Part shown: piece by piece, positions 1-7,371 of the stretch | How the letters are laid out: every line of letters starts with the position of its first letter | How positions within the stretch are numbered: the first letter of the stretch is position 1 | Assembly (NCBI GenBank): GCA_900754475.1 | Contig: CAAECY010000168.1 | Coordinates: forward strand, 1 to 56,066 | DNA length: 56,066 nt | Source: an uncultured Sutterella sp. | Lineage (GTDB): Bacteria > Pseudomonadota > Gammaproteobacteria > Burkholderiales > Burkholderiaceae_F | Direction of reading: 5' to 3' | Made by a program: the position numbers and the translations under genes | Notes under the pieces: generated by a model | The model's database searches: none | The model's input: only the letters and a program-made list of their open reading frames with translations | Told to the model about the DNA's origin: nothing

Positions 1-24
1 AAGTTTTTCAGTCTTCGTACTCAT
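1..24 (-). CDS. Partial outward ORF (probable transposase N-terminus), left copy
   Basis: Only eight codons are visible (MSTKTEKL); the ORF runs out of the window. It is identical to the ORF fragment at 56042-56066. The predicted transcript start falls at or one base before the ATG, so the mRNA would be essentially leaderless; no Shine-Dalgarno sequence is visible. That it encodes a transposase is inferred only from its position at a repeated element end. Confidence 0.45.
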
Positions 25-82
25 AGGTACAATTGTACCACAATTTCGACGAAATGTCACTAAAATCTAAGCCGCGTTAATA
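1..82 (-). repeat. Left terminal inverted repeat, start of an outward-facing mobile element
   Basis: These 82 bases are the exact reverse complement of 55984-56065. Read on the minus strand they contain a -35 (GTGACA, 55-60), a 17-base spacer, a -10 (TACAAT, 32-37), the 14-base palindrome GGTACAATTGTACC (26-39) and an ATG at 22-24. This is most simply the left end of a multicopy insertion element where assembly stopped. The element family cannot be named from so little sequence. Confidence 0.85.
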
Positions 83-219
83 TTTTTCGCGCGTTTCCCC
101 GACCGATCCGCCGACCGACGTCAATCGAAGGGCTCGGCGCGCGAGTTCGCGAGTTTGGACAGGTGTCAACGGAGGGCAATTCGCGCGGTCGGTGCGGGTT
201 CGGGAAACCTCCCGTGAGC
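83..219. other. Non-coding stretch next to the repeat
   Basis: This GC-rich stretch lies between the terminal repeat and the Pho-box promoter. I see no supported ORF or RNA in it. It could be the remnant of an upstream intergenic region cut by the element. Confidence 0.5.
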
Positions 220-274
220 CGTCAAAAGAACGTCACGCACTTGTCATCGAACTGTCATAGGGCGTCCTTAGGAT
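220..274 (+). promoter_or_regulatory. Double Pho box and -10 of the phosphodiester-type ABC operon
   Basis: Four direct half-sites of the (C/T)GTCA(A/C/T) type start at 220, 231, 242 and 253, exactly 11 bases apart, as in tandem PhoB boxes. The last two (TGTCATC, TGTCATA) are closest to the known consensus. A -10-like TAGGAT at 269-274 follows nine bases after the last half-site, the usual PhoB geometry in which the box replaces the -35. Induction by phosphate limitation is inferred. Confidence 0.8.
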
Positions 275-343
275 GAGCCGCAACCCAAAAACACCCGTTT
301 TCCCGGCTCCCGACTTCCGGGGCCCTCATCTCAAGGACACACC

Positions 344-1381
344 ATGCTTACGCGTCGTCAGTTCGGTCGCAACCTTCTCGGTTCGGCCCTTCTTCTGAAC
401 GGTTTCGGTCTCTCGAACGCTTTTGCCGCGCCCGCTTCGCGCGCCATCGTCTACAACTGCCCGGCCGAATGGGCCGGTTGGGGCGCGATGCTCGAATTGG
501 TCAAGAAGGAAACGGGGATCGACGTCCCGATGGACAACAAGAATTCCGGTCAGGCCGTCTCGCAGATCATCGCCGAAGCGAAGAACCCGGTGGCCGACGC
601 CGCCTACCTCGGCATCTCCTTTGCGATCAACGCGAAGAACCAGGGGCTCGTCGAAAACTACAAGGGCGAAGGCTGGCAGAAGGTTCCCGAAGGCTTGAAG
701 GACCCCGAAGGCGCCTGGGTGTCGATCCACGCCGGGACCGTGGGCTTCATGGTCAACGTCGAAGCGCTCGACGGTCTGCCCGTGCCGAAGGGCTGGAAGG
801 ACCTCCTCGACCCGAAGTACGAAGGCCTCATGGGCTTTCTCGATCCGTCGTCGGCCTTCGTGGGTTACGCCTGCGCCGTGGCCGCGAACCACGCCCTGGG
901 CGGCACGCTCGACGACTTCAAGCCCGCGCTCGACTACTTCAAGGCTCTGATGCAAAACAGCCCCGTTGTTCCGAAGCAGACCGCCTACGCCCGCTGCCTC
1001 TCGGGTGAAATTCCGATCCTCTTCGACTACGACTTCTCCGCCTACCGCGCCCGCTACACCGACAAGGCGCCGATCGAATTCGTCATCCCGTCGGAAGGCA
1101 CGATCCAGGTTCCCTACGTGATGTCGCTCGTCAAAAACGCGCCGCACGCCGACGCGGGTCGCCGCGTGATCGACTTCGTGCTCTCCGAAAAGGGTCAGAA
1201 GCACTGGGCGGTAAACTACCTCCGTCCGGTCGTGGGCGACATCGAAACGCTCGCTCCCGAAGCGGCGGCGAAGTTCCTGCCCGCTTCCGAATACGCCCGT
1301 GCGGGCAGCGTCGACTACGCGAAGATGGCGGCCGTGCAGGTGGCCTTCAGCGAGGCCTACCTCAAGGCCGTCAAGGGCTGA
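344..1381 (+). CDS. Tat-exported ABC substrate-binding protein (phosphonate/phosphodiester type)
   Basis: This is a 345-residue extracellular solute-binding protein of the family that binds iron, putrescine or 2-aminoethylphosphonate. The N-terminus carries a twin-arginine motif (TRRQFGR, residues 4-10), a hydrophobic stretch and a likely cleavage site after AFA near residue 28, so the folded protein is probably exported by Tat. The start is supported by AAGGA eight bases upstream. It is the first gene behind a double Pho box and is followed by two permeases, an ATPase and a GpdQ-like diesterase. The ligand is therefore probably an organophosphorus compound, with glycerophosphodiesters favoured by the last gene. 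Family membership is clear; ligand identity is inference. Confidence 0.75.
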   Translation: MLTRRQFGRNLLGSALLLNGFGLSNAFAAPASRAIVYNCPAEWAGWGAMLELVKKETGIDVPMDNKNSGQAVSQIIAEAKNPVADAAYLGISFAINAKNQGLVENYKGEGWQKVPEGLKDPEGAWVSIHAGTVGFMVNVEALDGLPVPKGWKDLLDPKYEGLMGFLDPSSAFVGYACAVAANHALGGTLDDFKPALDYFKALMQNSPVVPKQTAYARCLSGEIPILFDYDFSAYRARYTDKAPIEFVIPSEGTIQVPYVMSLVKNAPHADAGRRVIDFVLSEKGQKHWAVNYLRPVVGDIETLAPEAAAKFLPASEYARAGSVDYAKMAAVQVAFSEAYLKAVKG

Positions 1382-1390
1382 CGCACCGAG

Positions 1391-1420
1391 CGCCCGGACG
1401 CGGTCGGTCCGCGCCCGGGC
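1391..1420 (+). other. Intercistronic hairpin after the binding-protein gene
   Basis: An 11-pair stem with one mismatch and a five-base loop forms just after the binding-protein stop. There is no U-run. Such hairpins commonly protect the binding-protein message and lower expression of the downstream permeases; that role is inferred here. The rest of the gap to 1565 shows no gene. Confidence 0.6.
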
Positions 1421-1565
1421 CTCACTTCCCGAAGCCGGTTCGGTCTTGCCCGGGTCGGCTTTCGTTTTGAGACTCGCGGGCGAGCCTTCGAATTCGCATT
1501 CGAACGTTTCGACCCCGTCGAGTCCTCCGAACCACCTTCCGAACCCTCCGCCGAGGGGCTTCTCG

Positions 1566-2366
1566 ATGAAGCGCACCCATATTCTTTTTCTTATTCCGGC
1601 CCTCGCCGTTCTGACGGCCTTTTTCGTGTTGCCGGTCCTGCGACTGCTGCCCGCTTCGGTCTCGACCGAGGAGGGGATTCTTCTCTACGGGCAGATCCTC
1701 ACCAATCCGCGCTACGCGACGAGCATGATCTCGACCGTGCTTCTTTCGGTGGCGGTCACGTTCGCGAGCGTCGTGCTCGGCGGCCTGACGGGCCTCTTTC
1801 TCGAGCGTCACCGTTTCCCGGGGCGCAACGCCGTCGTCGCCCTCATCACGCTTCCGCTCTCCTTCCCCGGCGTGGTCGTGGGTTTCATGATCATCATGCT
1901 GGGCGGCCGCAACGGCATCGCCTCGATGATTTCCTCCTCGCTCGGCGCGGGCAAGCTCGTCTTCGCCTACGGCATGGCGGGGCTCTTTTTCGGGTACCTC
2001 TACTTTTCGATTCCCCGCGTCGTGACGACCGTGATGGCGGCCACCCGCAAGATCGAGCCCATGTACGAAGAGGCGGCCCGCACGTTGGGCGCAAGTTCCT
2101 GGCGCATCCTCAAGGACGTGACCGTGCCCGCCCTCATGCCCGCGCTCCTTTCGACGGGTGCGATCTGCTTTGCGACCTCGATGGGCGCCTTCGGTACGGC
2201 CTTCACGCTCGCGACCGACATCAACGTGCTGCCGATCACGATCTACACCGAATTCACGCTCTCGGCCAACATCGCCTCGGCCGCCATGCTCTCGGTCGTG
2301 CTCGGTCTCATTACGTGGGCGATGCTCGTGCTCGCGCGCCTCGCGGGCGGTCGGAGCGACCGTTGA
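1566..2366 (+). CDS. ABC transporter permease, first subunit
   Basis: This is a 266-residue binding-protein-dependent transport permease with about six membrane segments. The EAA loop that contacts the ATPase is visible as YEEAARTLGASSWRIL, around residues 160-175. The ATG at 1566 was chosen because it opens a typical hydrophobic N-terminus (MKRTHILFLIPALAVL) and follows a GAGGGG ribosome site; the longer in-frame extension has no such features. It lies 184 bases after the binding protein and 15 before the second permease. With that gene it would form the membrane channel of the Pho-regulated importer. Confidence 0.8.
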   Translation: MKRTHILFLIPALAVLTAFFVLPVLRLLPASVSTEEGILLYGQILTNPRYATSMISTVLLSVAVTFASVVLGGLTGLFLERHRFPGRNAVVALITLPLSFPGVVVGFMIIMLGGRNGIASMISSSLGAGKLVFAYGMAGLFFGYLYFSIPRVVTTVMAATRKIEPMYEEAARTLGASSWRILKDVTVPALMPALLSTGAICFATSMGAFGTAFTLATDINVLPITIYTEFTLSANIASAAMLSVVLGLITWAMLVLARLAGGRSDR

Positions 2367-2381
2367 GTCGGAGAGAAAAGA

Positions 2382-3221
2382 ATGAAAACGAAATTCAAAG
2401 ACCTGAGCGCCACCACGGTGCTTTCGGCGGCGCTCACGGCCGTCACGCTCCTCTTTTTGATGGTGCCGGTCGTGCAGATGGTGGCGACCGCCTTCATGAA
2501 GAACGCCTTCCGCGGCATGAAAGCGGGCTTTACGACGGACTGGATCGCGAAGGTGCTCGACATCTACGGCGACACGATTCTTCGGAGTCTGGGGCTTGCC
2601 TGCGGGGCGCTCGTGATTTGCGTTGCGATCGGCGTGCCCGCCGCGTGGATTCTCGTTCGCGAAGAGCGCAAGCGCTGGGCCGCGTTTCTCGAAGAAGCCC
2701 TCATTCTTCCGCTTTCGATGCCGGGGCTCGCGATCGGTCTCGGGATTCTGCTCGTCTGGGGCGGCTTCACGAGCCTCAGACACAGCTCGCTCTTCATCCT
2801 CTGCGGCCACGTGATGTTCTGCCTTCCCTTCATGGTGAGAAGCGTCATGGCGGTCCTGCGCGTCGAGCCGATTGCGGCCTACGAAGAAGCTTCCGCCACG
2901 CTCGGCGCCTCCCCCTGGACCACGTTCACGCAGGTGGTCGTTCCCGTGGCAATGCCCGGCATCCTCGCGGGCGCCCTCATGGTGATGACCGTCTCGCTCG
3001 GCGAATTCAACATCTCCTGGATGCTCCAGACGCCCGACACGAAGACGCTCCCCGTCGGCATGGCCGACAGCTACGCGTCGATGCGTCTCGAAGTGGGGAG
3101 CGCCTACACGTTCCTTTTCCTCGTGATCCTGGTGCCGCTCCTTTCGCTTATGCAGGCACTCCCCGACTGGATCAAAAAGCGCGCCGAAGCGCGCCGCCTC
3201 GCGGACGAGGCGGCTGGCTGA
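2382..3221 (+). CDS. ABC transporter permease, second subunit
   Basis: This is a 279-residue partner permease with six predicted membrane segments and an EAA motif (YEEASATLGASPWTTF, around residues 166-181). Two separate permease genes distinguish this system from the phosphonate operon at 45260-46954, where both halves are fused. The first gene ends 15 bases upstream and the ATPase starts 75 bases downstream, so co-transcription is likely. The pairing with the preceding gene is clear; substrate is not shown by the sequence. Confidence 0.8.
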   Translation: MKTKFKDLSATTVLSAALTAVTLLFLMVPVVQMVATAFMKNAFRGMKAGFTTDWIAKVLDIYGDTILRSLGLACGALVICVAIGVPAAWILVREERKRWAAFLEEALILPLSMPGLAIGLGILLVWGGFTSLRHSSLFILCGHVMFCLPFMVRSVMAVLRVEPIAAYEEASATLGASPWTTFTQVVVPVAMPGILAGALMVMTVSLGEFNISWMLQTPDTKTLPVGMADSYASMRLEVGSAYTFLFLVILVPLLSLMQALPDWIKKRAEARRLADEAAG

Positions 3222-3296
3222 CCGCCCGACGGCCCGAAGATCCGACCACCGGGCCCCTTTGCGACGCACACCGAACGAACTCAACGAACCGACATC

Positions 3297-4385
3297 ATGA
3301 CCGAATCCGTTTCCATCGAACTCAAGAACATGAGCAAGCACTACGGCTCGACCCGCGTGCTCTCGCCCTTCAACCTCACCCTCGAAGCGGGCTGTCGCAC
3401 GGTGCTCCTCGGCCCCTCGGGCTGCGGGAAGACGACGCTTCTTCGCATCATCGCGGGGCTTGAAACGCCCGACGAAGGGTCGCAACTCGTCGTGGGCGGC
3501 AAAGACATGACGCACGTGCCCGCTGAGAAGCGCCGAATCGGCTTCATGTTCCAGCAGTACGCGCTTTTTCCCCACATGACGGTCGCGGAAAACGTGGGTT
3601 ACGGCCTCAAGGTGCGCGGCGAATCGAAGGCCGTGATCGAAAAGACCGTGGACGAGATGCTTGCGCTCGTGAACCTTGAAAAAATCAAGCGCCGCAACGT
3701 GCTCGCCCTCTCGGGCGGGCAGCGTCAGCGCGTGGCGCTTGCGCGCGCCCTGGCGATCCGTCCGAAGATTCTGCTTCTCGACGAACCGCTTTCGGCCCTC
3801 GACGCGCAGATCCGCCACAAGGTGCGCGAAGAGCTCGCGGTGATCCTTCGCGAACTCGGCATCACGGCCGTCATCGTCACGCACGACCAGGACGAAGCCA
3901 TGGTGCTCGGCGACCGAATCGTCGTCATGGAAGGGGGTGTCATTCACCAGGCGGCGACCCCCGAAGAAGTCTGGCGTCGTCCGGCCTCGGGGTTCGTGGC
4001 GGGCTTCGTGGGCGGCAGCAACCGCGTGCGCGGCACCTACCAGTCGGGGATGCTCTCCTGGCTCGGCGCTTCGACGCCCGCCAACGCCCTTGCGCACGGC
4101 ATTGCCGCGGGCCTGGCGAACCACACGGGTGCGGTCGACGTCTACTTCCGCCCCGAGGTGGCGTCCCTGGAAGCGCTCGAAGAGGGCGAGGGCGTTGCGC
4201 TGGAGGACCGCATCGTCAAGGTGAAGGACCTTCACTTCATGGGGAATTTCGTTCGCGTGACGGTCGAGGCCGCCACCGGGGAACTCTTGAAGGTGAATCT
4301 CGCAGCCGCGGGCGAAGCGATCCGCCCGGGCGCGCGTGCGCGCCTCACGGTCGATAGCTCCCACCTGATGGCCTTCCCGGGGTAA
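3297..4385 (+). CDS. ABC transporter ATP-binding protein (phosphodiester/phosphonate-type importer)
   Basis: This 362-residue ATPase energises the importer on the cytoplasmic face. The Walker A (GPSGCGKTT, about residues 38-46), the Q-loop (FQQYALFPH), the signature (LSGGQRQRVALARAL), the Walker B (LLLDEPLSALD) and the switch histidine (VTHDQDEAM) are all present. A C-terminal extension of about 120 residues resembles the TOBE regulatory domain of the spermidine/iron/phosphonate class. The gene sits between the permeases and the phosphodiesterase, whose ATG lies six bases after this stop, which indicates translational coupling. Confidence 0.85.
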   Translation: MTESVSIELKNMSKHYGSTRVLSPFNLTLEAGCRTVLLGPSGCGKTTLLRIIAGLETPDEGSQLVVGGKDMTHVPAEKRRIGFMFQQYALFPHMTVAENVGYGLKVRGESKAVIEKTVDEMLALVNLEKIKRRNVLALSGGQRQRVALARALAIRPKILLLDEPLSALDAQIRHKVREELAVILRELGITAVIVTHDQDEAMVLGDRIVVMEGGVIHQAATPEEVWRRPASGFVAGFVGGSNRVRGTYQSGMLSWLGASTPANALAHGIAAGLANHTGAVDVYFRPEVASLEALEEGEGVALEDRIVKVKDLHFMGNFVRVTVEAATGELLKVNLAAAGEAIRPGARARLTVDSSHLMAFPG

Positions 4386-4391
4386 CGAGCG

Positions 4392-5234
4392 ATGCGCGCG
4401 ATTCTTCAGCTCACCGACCTTCACGTCGAACCGCGGGGCGTGCTCGCTTACGGCAAAGCCGATACGGCCGCGCGACTCGACGCGCTTCGCCCCTGGCTCG
4501 AAGCCAAGGCGCGCGAGGTCGACCTCATCGTCGTCACGGGCGACATCGCCTGCGACGGAAACGTCGAATCGTACCGACACGTGCGCGAGGTTTTTTCAAA
4601 CCTCGCCGCCCCCGTGCGGATGCTCCCCGGCAACCACGATTCTCGGAGCGCCATGCGCGCGCACCTCGCGGGTCTGACGGAGGCGTCCGAAGCGGCTGCG
4701 GCGAACGACCCCGTCGAATTTCGCTTCGAAACGGAGGAGTTTCGCGCCGTGGGGCTCGACACCCTGATTCCGGGCACGCACTGGGGCGAAGCGAAAGCGT
4801 CGTCGCTCGCGCGCCTGGAGGCGATCTTCGACGAGGACCGGCGAGCGGGCGTCGCGAAGCCCACGATCCTTTTCATGCACCACACGCCCTTGCACTCGGG
4901 GATGCCGAAGATGGACGAACCCTTCGGGAACCGCGACGCCTTCGCGCGGGTGCTCGCGGCGCGCCCCGACGTGCGGCTCGCAACGGGCCACATGCACCGC
5001 TCGATCGCGGGCCTTTTCGGCTCGAACGTCGTCGTGACGGCGCCTCCGGCGGCGCTTTCGATCGAGCTCGATTTCGGTCCCGAAGGGGGAGACGCCTTCC
5101 GAATGGAGCCTCCGGGCTTTGCGCTTCACAAGCTGATCGACGCGTCCTGGGTGACGCACACGGGGCTCATTCCCGTCCCCGACGACTTCTCGGGTCCGTA
5201 CCCCTTTGCGGGCGCCGTGAATCCCGTCGACTGA
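4392..5234 (+). CDS. gpdQ: GpdQ-like cyclic/glycero-phosphodiesterase (calcineurin-type metallophosphoesterase)
   Basis: This 280-residue dinuclear metal phosphoesterase has the class III signature in order: D9-x-H11 (LTDLHV), GDIACDG, GNHDSR, MHHTPL and GHMHR. The opening LTDLHVEPRGVLAYG closely follows the layout of glycerophosphodiesterase GpdQ, as does the HHTPLHSGMPKMD segment. The enzyme probably hydrolyses glycerophosphodiesters or cyclic phosphodiesters in the cytoplasm. It is the last gene of a Pho-box operon, so it likely processes what the transporter brings in. A CpdA-like role on cAMP is the main alternative, since the families overlap. Confidence 0.75.
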   Translation: MRAILQLTDLHVEPRGVLAYGKADTAARLDALRPWLEAKAREVDLIVVTGDIACDGNVESYRHVREVFSNLAAPVRMLPGNHDSRSAMRAHLAGLTEASEAAAANDPVEFRFETEEFRAVGLDTLIPGTHWGEAKASSLARLEAIFDEDRRAGVAKPTILFMHHTPLHSGMPKMDEPFGNRDAFARVLAARPDVRLATGHMHRSIAGLFGSNVVVTAPPAALSIELDFGPEGGDAFRMEPPGFALHKLIDASWVTHTGLIPVPDDFSGPYPFAGAVNPVD

Positions 5235-5297
5235 GGCGGCAGCTTCCTCCTCACGGACGCACAGACGCCCTCGAAAGATAAACGCACGTTCAGCCGC

Positions 5298-5303
5298 TAA
5301 AAT
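5298..5303 (+). promoter_or_regulatory. Probable -10 of thyA (within GCTAAAATG)
   Basis: TAAAAT sits in the nonamer GCTAAAATG, which also occurs before alaS (minus strand, 11391-11400) and before the BMP importer (19667-19675). No good -35 is visible. A start near 5310 would put the 5317-5363 hairpin inside the thyA leader. No promoter-like sequence lies between that hairpin and the start codon. Confidence 0.45.
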
Positions 5304-5316
5304 GCGGGTAGGTTTC

Positions 5317-5363
5317 CGGCCGTCGTCCGAAGAGGACGGCGGCCGAGTGTTTGTGTTTTTTTT
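5317..5363 (+). terminator. Terminator-like hairpin in the thyA leader
   Basis: A 12-pair stem (5317-5328 with 5334-5345, one G-U pair, five-base loop) is followed by ten U-rich bases and then eight Ts (5356-5363). The thyA ribosome site GAGAGGA comes immediately after. It may end the upstream phosphodiesterase operon, act as an attenuator for thyA, or both. Confidence 0.6.
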
Positions 5364-5378
5364 GAGAGGACCCGTGCC

Positions 5379-6179
5379 GTGCCGAGCAATCAGTACGAAA
5401 CGTTCATGGGGTACGTGTACGAACACGGGACCCCGAAATCCGATCGGACGGGAACGGGCACCCGTTCCGTCTTCGGTTATCAGATGCGCTACAATCTCGA
5501 GGAGGGCTTCCCCCTCGTGACGACGAAGAAGCTCCACCTGCGCTCGATCATTCACGAGCTGCTCTGGTTCCTCAAGGGTTCGAGCAACATCGCCTACCTG
5601 AAGGAAAACGGCGTCTCGATCTGGGACGAGTGGGCCGACGAAAACGGCGACCTCGGCCCGGTCTACGGCGTGCAGTGGCGCTCCTGGCCGAAGGCCGACG
5701 GCGGCACGATCGATCAGATCGCCAACGTCGTCCATGCGATCCGCACGAACCCCGACTCGCGCCGCCTGATCGTGACGGCCTGGAACCCCGCGGAAGTCGA
5801 CGAGATGGCGCTCCCGCCCTGCCACTGCCTCTTCCAGTTCTACGTGGCGGAAGGGAAGCTTTCCTGCCAGCTCTACCAGCGCTCGTGCGACATTTTCCTC
5901 GGCGTCCCCTTCAACATCGCAAGCTACGCGCTCCTCACCCATATGGTGGCCGCGCAGTGCGATCTCGGCGTCGGGGACTTCGTCTGGACGGGCGGCGACT
6001 GCCACATCTACGACAACCACGTCGAACAGGTGAAGTTGCAGCTCTCGCGCGAACCGCGTCCGTACCCGAAGCTCAACATCCTGCGCAAGCCCGACTCGAT
6101 CTTCGACTACCGGTACGAGGACTTCGAAATCGTCGACTACGATCCGTGGCCTCACATCAAGGCGCCCGTGGCCGTTTGA
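5379..6179 (+). CDS. thyA: Thymidylate synthase
   Basis: ThyA methylates dUMP to dTMP with methylene-tetrahydrofolate and releases dihydrofolate. The 266-residue protein matches the usual length. The catalytic cysteine is C148 in LPPCHCLFQF, the phosphate-binding arginine pair is in DSRRL, and the FNIASYALL helix and DCHIYDNH segment are present. Translation starts at a GTG, chosen because GAGAGGA lies nine bases upstream and the product then begins at the normal family N-terminus. folA follows 94 bases downstream, so the enzyme that regenerates tetrahydrofolate is encoded next to the one that consumes it. Confidence 0.95.
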   Translation: MPSNQYETFMGYVYEHGTPKSDRTGTGTRSVFGYQMRYNLEEGFPLVTTKKLHLRSIIHELLWFLKGSSNIAYLKENGVSIWDEWADENGDLGPVYGVQWRSWPKADGGTIDQIANVVHAIRTNPDSRRLIVTAWNPAEVDEMALPPCHCLFQFYVAEGKLSCQLYQRSCDIFLGVPFNIASYALLTHMVAAQCDLGVGDFVWTGGDCHIYDNHVEQVKLQLSREPRPYPKLNILRKPDSIFDYRYEDFEIVDYDPWPHIKAPVAV

Positions 6180-6228
6180 CGATTTGACGAGCCCAAAGCT
6201 TTTCCATTCACTTCTTTTCGGAGGGAGC

Positions 6229-6273
6229 GGCGCCCGAGACGCGCTCGAACGAGCGCAGGGGCGCCCCTTTTTT
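6229..6273 (+). terminator. Terminator-like hairpin ending at the folA start codon
   Basis: An outer 7-pair stem (6229-6235 with 6259-6265) encloses an inner 6-pair stem with a GAAC loop (6241-6256). Two Cs and six Ts follow (6268-6273) and the folA ATG is the next base. The folA ribosome site (AGGGG) lies in the 3' arm, so the structure could both end transcription and hide the start site. Confidence 0.65.
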
Positions 6274-6774
6274 ATGATCGAACTCATCGTGGCGCGTGCG
6301 CGCAACGGCGTCATCGGTGCGGAAAACCGCATGCTCTGGCGCATTCCCGAAGACTTTGCGTTTTTCAAGCGTACGACGATGGGCTCGCCCATCGTGATGG
6401 GACGCAAGACCCGTCTCTCGAACGGGCGCCCCCTGCCCGGTCGCCGCAACGTGGCGGTGACCCGCAATCCCGATTTCCGGGCCGAAGGGACCGAAACGGT
6501 GACGAGCCTCGAAGCGGCCTTCGAGCTCCTTGCGAACGAGCCCCGCATCTTCGTGATCGGGGGCGGCGAAATCTACCGCCAGGCGCTCCCCAGAGCGGAT
6601 CGCTGCTGGGTGACGGTGCTTGATCGCGACTTCGAGGGCGATACCGTCTTTCCGGAGTTGCCGGAAGCCGAATGGTCCTACGAGGTGATCGATCGGCTGG
6701 AGCCCGCGGACGACCGTCCTTACGCGGTGGAATTCCGCCGCTACGACCGTCGGAAGATGTCCACAGCGGACTGA
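6274..6774 (+). CDS. folA: Dihydrofolate reductase
   Basis: The 166-residue enzyme reduces dihydrofolate to tetrahydrofolate with NADPH. The ATG at 6274 gives the standard N-terminus MIELIVARARNGVIG; an in-frame extension upstream does not resemble the family. The catalytic acid is D27 (IPEDFAFFK), GRPLPGR and the VIGGGEIY nucleotide loop are present. Position 21, normally Pro in MPW, is Leu here (MLW), and positions 28 and 30 are Phe. In E. coli P21L is a known trimethoprim-resistance change, so reduced sensitivity is possible. The gene follows thyA and is preceded by the terminator-like hairpin. Confidence 0.93.
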   Translation: MIELIVARARNGVIGAENRMLWRIPEDFAFFKRTTMGSPIVMGRKTRLSNGRPLPGRRNVAVTRNPDFRAEGTETVTSLEAAFELLANEPRIFVIGGGEIYRQALPRADRCWVTVLDRDFEGDTVFPELPEAEWSYEVIDRLEPADDRPYAVEFRRYDRRKMSTAD

Positions 6775-6792
6775 TCCCTTTCCGACCCCCGC

Positions 6793-6823
6793 GCCCCGAT
6801 GCGAACACGCGTCGGGGCTTTTT
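6793..6823 (+). terminator. Rho-independent terminator after folA
   Basis: The arms GCCCCGA and TCGGGGC enclose a 12-base loop with further pairing, followed by five Ts. Confidence 0.8.
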
Positions 6824-7069
6824 GTCTACGGCGTGTTCGGGGGACGGGGCGCCCGAGCCCCTCCGGCTTTTCCACCGAGCGCGGAAAAGTTGTCCCCAGT
6901 TCTCCACAGAACCTGTGCATAACTCGGAGAACAAGCGTCCAAAACGATATTTTATGAAGGAGTTTCAAAGACTTACGAGGTTGCTTAAAAAATAGGCAAA
7001 CTAGGGAATTCTCCGTAGAAACCGATTTGAGCGACGGCAACCGATTGATTTGTCTCGAAAATACAGGCG
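6824..7069. other. Intergenic region with DnaA-box-like 9-mers and an AT-rich flank
   Basis: A perfect DnaA-type box (TTATGCACA read on the minus strand) lies at about 6924-6932. TTCTCCACA and TTGTCCCCA, one and two changes from consensus, lie just upstream. The same block folds as GTTCTCC/GGAGAAC around CACAG-aac-CTGTG. The following 150 bases are AT-rich. No supported gene is seen. Confidence 0.5.
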
Positions 7070-7099
7070 AAAAAAAAGAGCGTTTCTTGCGAAACACTC
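7070..7099 (-). terminator. Terminator of tRNA-Arg copy 1
   Basis: On the minus strand GAGTGTTTC, a GCAA loop and GAAACGCTC are followed by eight or more Ts. It lies 27 bases after the tRNA 3' end. Confidence 0.85.
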
Positions 7100-7125
7100 T
7101 TCTTAATTTTCCCGTTCGGGAAAAT

Positions 7126-7202
7126 TGGCGCGGCTGGCAGGATTCGAACCCACGACCCCCTGGTTCGTAGCCAGGTACTCTATCCAACTGAGCTACAGCC
7201 GC
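7126..7202 (-). tRNA. tRNA-Arg (ACG), copy 1
   Basis: This is a 77-base tRNA with all arms. The acceptor is GCGGCTG/CAGCCGC, the anticodon stem CCTGG/CCAGG holds loop CTACGAA with anticodon ACG, the T loop is TTCGAAT and CCA is encoded. The A34 is expected to be edited to inosine to read CGN codons. The sequence is identical to the copy at 19448-19524. Confidence 0.97.
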
Positions 7203-7222
7203 TCATCAATTGCAGGAGATGA

Positions 7223-7251
7223 ATAGTACAGTAGTTTTTTGAAAAAAGCAA
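7223..7251 (-). promoter_or_regulatory. Promoter of tRNA-Arg copy 1
   Basis: On the minus strand TTGCTT (7246-7251) and TACTAT (7223-7228) are 17 bases apart, upstream of the tRNA by about 20 bases. This is a good sigma-70 promoter. Confidence 0.75.
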
Positions 7252-7371
7252 GGGGTCGACGAAAAAAAACAAAAATTTTTTGAGTTCGACTGTCGACGGG
7301 ACGAAAAAGGGGAGAAACGCGCGAAAAAGGCGTGTGTCCCCCGGTCGCGTGTTCGCGTTTGAAGCGGTGCT

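Noticed and set aside
1422..4580. A 1052-codon minus-strand open frame opposite the first ABC operon
   Set aside because: It is an antisense shadow of high-GC codon bias; the product is Arg/His/Asp-rich with no domain, while the plus strand encodes clear ABC proteins.
6885..6940. Chromosomal replication origin
   Set aside because: There are only three boxes, two imperfect, and no dnaA, dnaN, gyrB, rpmH or parAB nearby.
6954..6995. A 13-codon ORF (MKEFQRLTRLLKK) after the DnaA-like boxes
   Set aside because: It is too short to judge; there is no downstream gene on that strand for which it could be a leader peptide.
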